Source: an uncultured Cryomorphaceae bacterium
GTDB taxonomy: Bacteria > Bacteroidota > Bacteroidia > Flavobacteriales > Schleiferiaceae
Reading direction: 5' to 3'
Assembly: GCA_937900215.1 (NCBI GenBank)
Contig: CALCFH010000439.1
Span: 1 to 9,932 of the forward strand
DNA: 9,932 nucleotides
Under the pieces are notes generated by a model that saw only the letters and a list, made by a program, of their open reading frames with translations, did not search any database and was not told the DNA's origin. Numbering within the stretch: the stretch's first letter is position 1; the number at the start of each line of letters is the position of its first letter. Position numbers and translations under genes: made by a program. Below are positions 1 through 6,979 of the stretch, one piece after another.

Positions 1-1804
1 ATTTAACCGCCTATAACCATTGCTATTGCCTACTGTAGTCCAATTTGTTGTGCCAATTGGTCTATATCTGAATTGTGCGTTTATAATCAAGCTAGATCGC
101 TGCCAATAAATCTGCATGGTGTTGGCATCTAAGGCTCTTTCCCCAATAATATGAATGGAGTTGAAGCCACTTAAATCCCATGAGTTAAACTCAAATACCT
201 GCGACCATTGCGACCAGCCCCCGGCGCAACTACTGCGTATTTGCAGCTCATAGACCGTATTGGGGAGCAGTCCTGAATACTTGGCGAAGCTTCCATTTTC
301 TTGGCTAATCTGCCACGAGCTTGTGTTTTTCTGTCTAAAACGCAGCTCATAGAGATCGGCTTCTGAAGGGCGATTCCAAAGAATGTGTGCCGTTGAATTG
401 TCTATGCACACTCTCTCAATAATACTCGGCGGCTTGCAGCCTGATAATTGACTGAGGTCTACAAAAAACAAAGGATACTTAGTATCTGAATGGGTTCTGA
501 GATTGGAGAAAAGGACTTTATTTCCAACACTTCCCAGTATGGTATTGAATCGCTGTTGGGTGGAGGTAGTGAAATTGTTCAGTAAGTCTGTCTCTTGAAT
601 CATGCGTTGCCCACCCACTGAACCATCGGCCACTCTTAGCTCTATGCCGAACACACTATCGACAGCCGTATAGACCATTTTATCATCGACCTTTAAACTA
701 TTGCCTTCGAAAATAAATCCATAGTTCGAAGGATAATTGGATACCTGATTGCTGCCCAAAACTGGATCGTAGGCCCAAAAGAAGGCCTGTTCAAAATTGG
801 TGTAGTGCACTTTTCCGTTCAAGACAGGTAGACCCATGGAAGGATCAACACTTTGTGTGAAGTTGCTGATGCGCTGGGTTCCTACTGCTGTTCCGTCGCT
901 CTTCCACAATTGAAATCCAGTAGAACCATCGGTGGCCCTAAAGAAGAACTCATTGCCTATTATCGCCACATTAATGCTTTCGTAACTCGTAAGAACCCCA
1001 TTTCCCGAGGGATTAATATCTACCGCCAACTGAGTACCTGATGCAGTACCGTTCGACTTCCACCACTCCCAGCCCGTGGAAGTGTTCGCTGTGAAATAGA
1101 GAGAAGCACCTACCACTATGAAGTTGCAAGGCAAGGAAGCACCACTAGCGCCATTTAGATCCTTAAAGAGTGCGGCAGTGTTTGTGGCTGGCGTATATCT
1201 CCATAGTTCTTCTCCAGTATTATTTATACCCGCAGAGAAATATACCCTGCCATTGTAGGCCACTAAATCGCGTATAATTTGGAACGACTGTATGAATTGT
1301 GTTCCTCCTGCTGTTCCATCGGTTTTCCACAAGCTCGTGCCTGAAGCTCCTCCAGCGTAATAGATACTTCCACCTAAAACCACCGCATCAGAAAAGGCAC
1401 TTCCTGAACTTCCTGCATTGGCGTCTAGTACCATCACCGTTCCAGCAGGAGTGCCGTCGGTTTTCCACAACTCGGTCCCATGAATGCCATTGTTAGCCTG
1501 AAAGTACAATTCTCCGTTTAGTTCAATGGCTCTTTCGTGGAAGAAATTATCCATAGAACTTCCAGAACCACTATTGATATCTAGAAGCTTGAGTGCCCTG
1601 AGGGCTTCCATCGGTATACCAAAGTTCTCTTCCATTTGTACTGGTGTAAGCCGTAAAAAACAATTTGCCGTTGAACTTTATGGCCTGCGACGGACGGCCG
1701 TAGGAATCTGAATCAAATCGGGCCAGCTCCACTACTTGACTATAGGAAGAATGAACCGGAAGCAAGATCGCAATCAATAAATACAATGTGGTTTTCAAAT
1801 ACAT
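1..1804 (-). CDS. Secreted TDG-repeat and fibronectin type III protein, 3' end outside window, one frameshift
   Basis: The ATG at 1804 opens a typical signal peptide (MYLKTTLYLLIAILLPVHSSYSQ), so the product is exported, probably as a T9SS surface or secreted protein. Repeats of the form ELWxTDGTxxGT recur every 42-52 residues. Clear copies start near 1627, 1473, 1335, 1068 and 912, and degenerate copies near 1209, 783 and 642. After them come an FN3-like domain (about 441-184, starting GCKPPS) and the start of a second (below about 180). The frame from 1804 stops at 1571-1573. The frame that continues the protein is open without a stop from about 1590 to base 1. The junction near 1588-1591 lacks two bases relative to the other repeats. 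I read this as one gene with a frameshift, either a real mutation or a sequence error. A restart at ATG 1554 would lack a signal peptide. A C-terminal sorting domain would lie beyond the left edge. Ligand and exact role are unknown. Confidence 0.82.
616..1627 (-). repeat. Eight degenerate ELWKTDGT-type protein repeats
   Basis: Reading the minus strand, the motif (E/S)LW(K/Y)(T/S)DG(T/S)xxGT starts near 1627, 1473, 1335, 1068 and 912. Weaker versions (ELWRYTP, FFWAYDP, ELRVADGS) fall near 1209, 783 and 642, where the period predicts them. Spacings are 154, 138, 126, 141, 156, 129 and 141 nt. The segment before each motif has the form of two strands (for example NGKLFFTA and NGRVYFSA). This fits blades of a beta-propeller-like fold, which is an inference. 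The DNA copies are well diverged, so the array is old and not a recent expansion. Confidence 0.75.
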
Positions 1805-1918
1805 AGAGATGATGGGTTTCTAAATGCCTTAAAAATAGTATTAATTCCTTGTTACACTATGAGTAAAGACAGGATTTTCAATAATGCCCTTCATTTCAAC
1901 TTATAATCGGTTTAAATC

Positions 1919-1955
1919 CTTCTATTTTCTTTGGAAACCAAAGAAATAATAGAAG
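1919..1955. other. Long hairpin in divergent intergenic region
   Basis: The arms 1926-1934 (TTTCTTTGG) and 1938-1946 (CCAAAGAAA) pair perfectly around an AAA loop. After a 2-nt bulge (1947-1948) seven more pairs form between 1919-1925 and 1949-1955. The total is 16 base pairs. On the plus strand a broken T-rich tract follows (about 1959-1972). The hairpin lies between divergent gene starts, so it does not terminate either flanking gene. It could be the end of an unseen small RNA, a leader structure or a protein-binding palindrome. Confidence 0.5.
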
Positions 1956-2020
1956 ATGATTTTTCATTTTTTAAATATGAACTAGAGTTTGTCTCAGATG
2001 TTAATTAGCTTAACCGAATA

Positions 2021-2064
2021 AATGAAAAGACAGGTTTCCCCCTAACGGGGATACATCTTTCATT
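2021..2064 (+). other. Possible 5'-UTR hairpin upstream of the DUF427 gene
   Basis: The inner stem TCCCC (2037-2041) pairs with GGGGA (2047-2051). The outer arm AATGAAAAG (2021-2029) pairs with CTTTCATT (2057-2064) with one A bulged. Internal loops separate the two stems. The structure ends 22 nt before the ATG at 2087, so it may lie in the leader of that mRNA. It matches no riboswitch class that I recognise. Confidence 0.3.
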
Positions 2065-2086
2065 CTTAATTAAAGACACATTGAAT

Positions 2087-2368
2087 ATGAAGGCCATTTG
2101 GAATGACATTGTAATTGCCGAAAGTGACAAAACGGTGGTAGTAGAGGGCAATCATTATTTCCCAGCAGACAGTATTAAGTCGATCTATTTCACAGAATCC
2201 GATACCCATACCGTTTGTCCTTGGAAAGGCCTCGCGAGTTATTATACCGTGCAAGTAAATGGCGCTTTGAATAAAGATGCTGCTTGGTATTATCAAAAGA
2301 CCAAGCATGCAGCCAAACAAATAGAGGGCTATATCGCTTTTTGGAAGGGAGTAAAGATTGAAAAGTAG
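2087..2368 (+). CDS. DUF427 (NTP_transf_9-like) domain protein
   Basis: This small 93-residue cytoplasmic protein is one complete DUF427 domain. The family hallmarks are visible: VVVEGNHYFP at residues 17-26, SDTHTVCPWKG at 38-48 including the CPWKG signature, ASYY at 50-53, NKDAAWYY at 62-69, and the closing GYIAFWKGV. The molecular function of DUF427 is not established despite the Pfam name recalling nucleotidyltransferases, so I assign none. I chose ATG 2087 over the in-frame TTG at 2081 because the family usually starts MKAxW. No Shine-Dalgarno sequence is present, as is usual in Bacteroidota. It is divergent from the TDG-repeat gene and 71 nt before the DinB-family gene in the same direction, so co-transcription is possible. 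Confidence 0.9.
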   Translation: MKAIWNDIVIAESDKTVVVEGNHYFPADSIKSIYFTESDTHTVCPWKGLASYYTVQVNGALNKDAAWYYQKTKHAAKQIEGYIAFWKGVKIEK

Positions 2369-2416
2369 AATTACATCCAACCAATGAATCTCTCTGACCT
2401 ACGCCTTTGTATTCTG

Positions 2417-2424
2417 TAACTTTA
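2417..2424 (+). promoter_or_regulatory. Weak candidate -7 element for the first DinB-family gene
   Basis: TAACTTTA matches the Bacteroidota -7 consensus TAnnTTTG in seven of eight positions and lies 15 nt before the ATG at 2440. There is no TTG at the expected -33 distance, only a CTG near 2394-2396. This is a suggestion only. Confidence 0.2.
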
Positions 2425-2439
2425 TCCAAATCTAATTCT

Positions 2440-2976
2440 ATGGGTACGAACGCGGCTTTAGTGCATCTACTTGAAAACAAGCAAAACGCCTTTACAGATT
2501 ATCTCAACTCTTTGTCAGAAGAAGAACTTCATCGGTCTATTGGTTCAAAATGGAATGCACTTGAACATGCTGAGCATATCTACAATAGCCTTAGACTCTT
2601 GCCTCCGCTTTATGCTACACCTGCTTTTCTATTGCGTTGGAAATTCGGTAAGGCAAATAGACCTAGCCATTCTTACGATGAGGTTAAAAAGCGCTACTTA
2701 GAAAAGTTGGCCAGCAAAGACGTGCGCAACAATCCTTTTGCTGCAAAAAAGGGCAAGCTGCTTAGAAAGTCAGAAGTTTTGTTACGAATAGACCGCTGTA
2801 TTCACAAACTGAAGAAACAATTGCTCAAGATGAGTTCAAAGAAATTAGATCTCTGTATTCTCCCGCATCCACTATTGGGTAAAATTACTCTGCGAGAGAT
2901 GCTTCTTTTCTCAGCCTATCATATAGAGCACCACCAATTAGTGATGCAAAGAAATGCCGCTACTCCGAAGCCCTAG
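2440..2976 (+). CDS. DinB-superfamily metal-binding protein (first copy)
   Basis: This is a 178-residue, mostly helical protein of the DinB/YfiT-like four-helix-bundle superfamily. These are metal-binding proteins, often thiol-dependent transferases, and are unrelated to DNA polymerase IV, which shares the name DinB in E. coli. The expected histidine triad is present: H46 in KWNALEHAEHI (eight residues after W38) and H161 and H165 in YHIEHH near the C-terminus, followed by the usual QLVMQR. Neither a substrate nor a thiol cofactor can be deduced. No signal peptide is visible, so it should be cytoplasmic. I chose ATG 2440. The frame extends upstream to a TTG at 2407, but those residues overlap a promoter-like sequence and are not part of the fold. 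It lies upstream of mfd in the same direction and shares length and metal site with the gene that follows mfd. Confidence 0.82.
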   Translation: MGTNAALVHLLENKQNAFTDYLNSLSEEELHRSIGSKWNALEHAEHIYNSLRLLPPLYATPAFLLRWKFGKANRPSHSYDEVKKRYLEKLASKDVRNNPFAAKKGKLLRKSEVLLRIDRCIHKLKKQLLKMSSKKLDLCILPHPLLGKITLREMLLFSAYHIEHHQLVMQRNAATPKP

Positions 2977-3038
2977 ACTTGCAAATGAATCAATTATTAA
3001 GGGATCCATTTAAAAAGTACGAGCAAGTCATTCTTTTC

Positions 3039-3046
3039 GATCTTTG
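3039..3046 (+). promoter_or_regulatory. Candidate -7 element near the mfd start
   Basis: GATCTTTG matches TAnnTTTG in seven of eight positions and is followed by TCC. No TTG lies at the expected -33 distance. If it is a promoter, transcription would start after the TTG at 3044, and GTG 3074 would have to be the mfd start. Confidence 0.22.
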
Positions 3047-6000
3047 TCCTTTTCCATTAAAGCTTATCCTTCCGTGAAGGAAATATTCGATCACTACTTA
3101 AATCATCCTCTTGTTGCTCAATTAAAGCAAAAGCTCGAGGAAGACATTCCACAAGAAATAGAGGTTAAAGGTTTATCCGGTTCGGCCGCCTCCTTTTCCA
3201 GTACCGCCTTATTCAGTCTTTCTGAAAAACCGCTATTGATAGTACTTCCAGAAAAGGAAGAAGCGGCCTATTTCTTAAATGATGTAGAATCTTTGTTGGG
3301 TGAGAAAGATGTATTCTTCTACCCTGCCTCATACCGAAGACCCTACGAGATTGAGCAAACAGACAATGCCAATGTATTGCTGAGGGCAGAGGTGCTCAAC
3401 CGCATCAACAGCAGAAAAAAACCGGCTGTAATAGTGAGCTATGCCGATGCACTTTTTGAGCAAGTAGTAACCAGAAAAGAGCTCAATCAGAATACTTTGA
3501 ATCTCTCCGAAGGTGAGAAAATTAGCCTCGATTTTTTAAACGAAACACTATTTGAATATCAGTTTGAAAGGGTAGATTATGTAACCCAGGCAGGAGAGTT
3601 TTCTGTTCGAGGTGGCATTGTAGATGTCTATTCTTTTGCCCACAACCTACCTTACAGAATTGAATTCTATGGAGATGAGGTGGATAGCATTCGCACCTTT
3701 GATGTTGAGACGCAACTCAGCATTGACCGAGTGCGCAAGATGCAAATCCTCCCTAACCTTGAAGACAAAAAGCTCCTAGAAAGTCGTGAAAGCTTTTTAG
3801 AATACCTCCCCTCTAATTGTTGGGTTTGGATGAGAGAATCCGATCGAGTATATGCACAATTGGATTCTCTTTTTGAGAAGTCTAAGGAAGCCTATTTGAA
3901 GTTGAGTGGAAGTATTGAGCGCGAAAAGCCTGAGAATCTGTTTATTAATGGAAAGATGCTCGAAGCCAGCCTTTTTCACCGCCACAGAATACTTGAATCT
4001 ACTCAGGCTGGCTTGAACTTCGACTGCCTTCCACAACCTGCCTTTAATAAGCATTTTCCGCTTTTGAGTGAAAAGCTAAACGAACTCACCACCCAAGGAT
4101 ATAAGAACTATTTAGTTTGCAATAACTCCAAGCAGGTAGATCGTTTCGAGGCCATTTTCAAAGACATCGGGCAAGAGGTAGACTACCACCCTATTGGCGG
4201 TACAATTCATGGTGGATTTATCGATAAAAATCTAAAAATCAGCTGCTTTACAGATCATCAGATCTTTGAACGTTATCAGCGATTTAAACTTAAAACCGGA
4301 TTTGAAAAGCAGAAGGCTATTACTCTTATGGAGTTAAACAGCCTTCAGTATGGAGATTATGTAGCACACATAGACCACGGGGTTGGACAGTTTGGTGGGT
4401 TGCAGAAAATTGAAGTGAATGGCAAGATTCAAGAAGCCATTAAGCTCACCTATAGAGATTCGGATGTCTTATACATCAGCATTCACTCTTTGCACAAAAT
4501 CTCCAAGTACAACGGCAAAGAAGGAACGGCTCCTTCCCTTAATAAATTGGGCTCTGGCGCTTGGAATAAGCTCAAAGCCAAGACCAAAACAAGGGTGCGC
4601 GAATTGGCTTTCGACCTAATACAACTCTACGCCAAACGAAAGAGCAATCCGGGCTTTCAATACAGTCCTGATACCTATTTACAGCACGAACTAGAAGCTT
4701 CTTTTCTGTTTGAAGACACTCCTGACCAATTCAAAGCAACTGCGGATGTAAAGGCAGACATGGAAAGTCCAACTCCAATGGATCGACTGATTTGTGGCGA
4801 TGTGGGTTTTGGTAAAACGGAGATAGCCGTTCGTGCCGCGTTTAAAGCGGTGGCAGACAATAAGCAAGTGGCCGTTTTGGTTCCAACTACTATACTCGCC
4901 TTTCAACATCACAAGACCTTTAGTGAACGCCTTGCAGACATGCCATGTAAAGTAGAATACATCAATCGATTTAGAACAGCCAAGGAGCAGAAAGAGATTT
5001 TTGAAGGATTGGCGAATGGCAAAATTGACATCCTCATTGGCACGCATAAGCTCATAAGCAAAGACGTGAAATTTAAAGACTTAGGCCTTCTGATAATAGA
5101 TGAAGAGCAAAAGTTTGGAGTGTCGGTGAAGGAAAAATTAAAAACCTTGAAGGTAAATGTAGATACCCTAACTCTTACGGCAACGCCTATTCCGCGAACA
5201 CTGCAATTTTCTCTGATGGCAGCAAGAGACTTAAGCATAATGACCACGCCTCCACCCAATAGACAGCCCATTGAAACTCGTATACTCACTTTTGATGAGG
5301 AGAGCATTAGAGATGCTATTTCGTTTGAAATTCAGCGCAATGGACAGGTTTTCTTCATCCACAATAGAGTTGAAAACATAAAGGAAATAGCGGGTATGAT
5401 TCAGCGTCTGGTTCCCGATGCACGAGTGGGTATAGGTCACGGTCAAATGGATGGAAAGAAGTTGGAAGAGCTTATGCTTTCTTTTATGGCTGGCAGTTTC
5501 GATGTATTAGTGAGCACAACCATTATAGAAAACGGATTGGATGTTCCCAATGCGAATACCATTATCATCCATCAAGCACAGAACTTTGGCCTCGGAGATT
5601 TACACCAAATGCGAGGTAGAGTCGGAAGAAGCAATCGCAAGGCCTTCTGTTATCTAATAGCACCTCCCTTACATCATATTACAGAAGAAGCGCGCAAGCG
5701 ACTACAAGCCATAGAGCTTTTTAGCGATCTAGGAAGTGGATTTAACATTGCCATGCGTGACCTAGAGATTCGCGGTGCTGGAGATATTTTAGGAGCAGAG
5801 CAAAGTGGATTTATTTCGGATATGGGATTTGATATGTATCAGAAAGTTCTAGCCGAGGCCGTTCAAGAACTCAAAGAAACAGAATTTAAAGAGCTGTATG
5901 CCCACGAAAAAAATGAGCACTTTATTGCAGATACGCAAATGGATACTGACCTAGAAATTCTGATTCCAGACTCCTATGTAAATCAGGTAGAAGAAAGACT

Positions 6001-6400
6001 CAAATTGTATAGAACGCTAGATTCTTTAGAAGATGAAACCCAACTTTATCAGTTCGAAAATGAAATCATTGATCGCTTTGGTCCTGCTCCTGAATCGGTC
6101 TATGAGCTTCTAAACTCCATCCGCCTTCGCTGGATTGCCAATCAAATTGGCTTTGAGAAACTGGTTTTGAAACAATCGAAACTTATTGGCTATTTTGTTG
6201 GAGAGCAGCAACATCCATTTTATCAATCTGAGGTATTCAAGTTTATTTTGGAGCAGCTTCGCTTCAGTAAAAACATACAAATGAAGGAGCGGAACGGCAG
6301 ATTAACTCTTGTTATTGAGGGAGTAAAAGACATACGCTCTGCCATGGAAAATTTAAAGGCACTTCGTCCTCAGTATGAAAAGCAGACTCATGAACAATAA
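3044..6400 (+). CDS. mfd: Transcription-repair coupling factor Mfd
   Basis: Mfd is an ATP-driven double-stranded DNA translocase. It pushes RNA polymerase off DNA at lesions and recruits UvrA for nucleotide excision repair. At 1118 residues the protein is full length. Counting from TTG 3044, the UvrB-like N-terminal module covers about 20-350 (EFSVRGGIVDVYSF is recognisable). The CarD-like RNA-polymerase-interacting domain follows at about 430-525 (GDYVAHIDHGVGQF). The translocase has Walker A GDVGFGKTE (585-593), Walker B DEEQ (686-689), TATPIPRT (712-719) and motif VI QMRGRVGRS (855-863). The C-terminal TRCF domain spans about 970-1060. All catalytic motifs are intact. The start is uncertain: no ATG exists after the in-frame stop at 3011, and the choices are TTG 3044 or GTG 3074. 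The GTG would give VKEIFDHYLNHP, closer to where homologues usually begin. The 3' end overlaps the next gene, which suggests coupling. Confidence 0.97.
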   Translation: MSFSIKAYPSVKEIFDHYLNHPLVAQLKQKLEEDIPQEIEVKGLSGSAASFSSTALFSLSEKPLLIVLPEKEEAAYFLNDVESLLGEKDVFFYPASYRRPYEIEQTDNANVLLRAEVLNRINSRKKPAVIVSYADALFEQVVTRKELNQNTLNLSEGEKISLDFLNETLFEYQFERVDYVTQAGEFSVRGGIVDVYSFAHNLPYRIEFYGDEVDSIRTFDVETQLSIDRVRKMQILPNLEDKKLLESRESFLEYLPSNCWVWMRESDRVYAQLDSLFEKSKEAYLKLSGSIEREKPENLFINGKMLEASLFHRHRILESTQAGLNFDCLPQPAFNKHFPLLSEKLNELTTQGYKNYLVCNNSKQVDRFEAIFKDIGQEVDYHPIGGTIHGGFIDKNLKISCFTDHQIFERYQRFKLKTGFEKQKAITLMELNSLQYGDYVAHIDHGVGQFGGLQKIEVNGKIQEAIKLTYRDSDVLYISIHSLHKISKYNGKEGTAPSLNKLGSGAWNKLKAKTKTRVRELAFDLIQLYAKRKSNPGFQYSPDTYLQHELEASFLFEDTPDQFKATADVKADMESPTPMDRLICGDVGFGKTEIAVRAAFKAVADNKQVAVLVPTTILAFQHHKTFSERLADMPCKVEYINRFRTAKEQKEIFEGLANGKIDILIGTHKLISKDVKFKDLGLLIIDEEQKFGVSVKEKLKTLKVNVDTLTLTATPIPRTLQFSLMAARDLSIMTTPPPNRQPIETRILTFDEESIRDAISFEIQRNGQVFFIHNRVENIKEIAGMIQRLVPDARVGIGHGQMDGKKLEELMLSFMAGSFDVLVSTTIIENGLDVPNANTIIIHQAQNFGLGDLHQMRGRVGRSNRKAFCYLIAPPLHHITEEARKRLQAIELFSDLGSGFNIAMRDLEIRGAGDILGAEQSGFISDMGFDMYQKVLAEAVQELKETEFKELYAHEKNEHFIADTQMDTDLEILIPDSYVNQVEERLKLYRTLDSLEDETQLYQFENEIIDRFGPAPESVYELLNSIRLRWIANQIGFEKLVLKQSKLIGYFVGEQQHPFYQSEVFKFILEQLRFSKNIQMKERNGRLTLVIEGVKDIRSAMENLKALRPQYEKQTHEQ

Positions 6401-6926
6401 GCACTTCCTAGACTCCATTATTCTGCAGTTCGCTGCTTTGCGCAAAGAGGTTGAAAAAGAATTCTATTATTTAGAGGAAGATGAATTAAAAAGGCATGAA
6501 GGAGAGGCCTGGAGTATTGGTGAGTGCATAGAGCACCTTAATCTGGTAAACGAGCGTTATGTAACGAATATAAAAAAAGCCCTAGACAATCCTTCCCAAC
6601 GAAAGAAAGAAGGCTATCGAGCTACATGGATTGGAAATCTGCTCATTCGTTCAAACAAACCCAAACAGGGAAACAAAATACCCTTCCCAACCAAAACATC
6701 TAAAGATTTTATTCCCCAAAGAGATCGCAGACCCCAGGCCATATTCTTAGATTTCAATAGTATTCTAGGTGAGTTGGAAGCGCTTGCAGAACAAAGTAAA
6801 GAAGTATCGCTAAACACTCGCGTTAGCACTCTAATCCCTATACTCAGCATTCGGCTAGCAGAGGCATTTAAAGTATTGATTGCACATATGGAGCGTCACA
6901 TTCTACAAGCAAAAAGATTAAAATAA
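6390..6926 (+). CDS. DinB-superfamily metal-binding protein (second copy)
   Basis: This is a 178-residue, largely helical cytoplasmic protein of the DinB-like superfamily. The probable metal ligands are H49 in WSIGECIEHL (eight residues after W41) and H166 and H170 in AHMERHILQAKR. The spacing of this triad matches the protein encoded at 2440-2976, although overall sequence identity is low. The middle section carries a basic stretch (RSNKPKQGNKIPFPTK) and a DFIPQRDRR segment. I recognise no substrate. The start at ATG 6390 overlaps the mfd stop by 11 nt. A second in-frame ATG at 6375 would give a 26-nt overlap and five more residues. Neither has a Shine-Dalgarno sequence, and the overlap suggests translation coupled to mfd. 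The stop codon touches the terminator hairpin that follows. Confidence 0.82.
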   Translation: MNNKHFLDSIILQFAALRKEVEKEFYYLEEDELKRHEGEAWSIGECIEHLNLVNERYVTNIKKALDNPSQRKKEGYRATWIGNLLIRSNKPKQGNKIPFPTKTSKDFIPQRDRRPQAIFLDFNSILGELEALAEQSKEVSLNTRVSTLIPILSIRLAEAFKVLIAHMERHILQAKRLK

Positions 6927-6958
6927 AGAAGGCCGAGTATATTAAACTCGGCCTTCTT
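6926..6958. terminator. Bidirectional rho-independent terminator between converging operons
   Basis: A perfect 12-bp stem (AAGAAGGCCGAG at 6926-6937 with CTCGGCCTTCTT at 6947-6958) encloses a 9-nt loop. It starts at the last base of the stop codon of the second DinB-family gene and ends 21 nt from the stop of the PorP/SprF gene. On the minus strand the stem runs into TTATTTTAATCTTTTT, a good U tract. On the plus strand the tail is weaker. It should end both transcripts. Confidence 0.85.
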
Positions 6959-6979
6959 CTACATCAAATCCATAGAGAT

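Larger units (their letters stand above)
1805..2086. other. Divergent intergenic region with two hairpins
   Basis: This 282-nt stretch separates the minus-strand TDG-repeat gene from the plus-strand DUF427 gene, so it should carry both promoters. I find no exact match to the Bacteroidota TAnnTTTG -7 element on either strand. The closest on the plus strand is TAGAGTTTG near 1983-1991, which has one base too many. Two inverted repeats are listed separately. No open frame here looks coding. Confidence 0.6.

Noticed and set aside
853..1711. Short plus-strand open frames across the TDG-repeat gene
   Set aside because: The opposite strand carries a continuous frame with repeats and FN3 motifs. The plus-strand frames have no recognisable features.
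2066..2480. Minus-strand open frames opposite the DUF427 and DinB-family genes
   Set aside because: DUF427 signatures on the plus strand explain the region. The minus-strand peptides resemble no family and span the intergenic gap.
2440..2976. DNA polymerase IV (dinB) annotation
   Set aside because: The protein is a small helical three-histidine protein of the DinB/YfiT-like superfamily. None of the Y-family polymerase motifs is present.
4675..5446. Minus-strand open frames inside mfd
   Set aside because: They lie opposite the intact Mfd translocase motifs and show no family signatures.
6390..6926. A toxin-antitoxin or defence gene next to mfd
   Set aside because: The tryptophan-histidine motif and the C-terminal H-x3-H motif fit a DinB-like protein. 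No nuclease, kinase or DNA-binding motif is visible.
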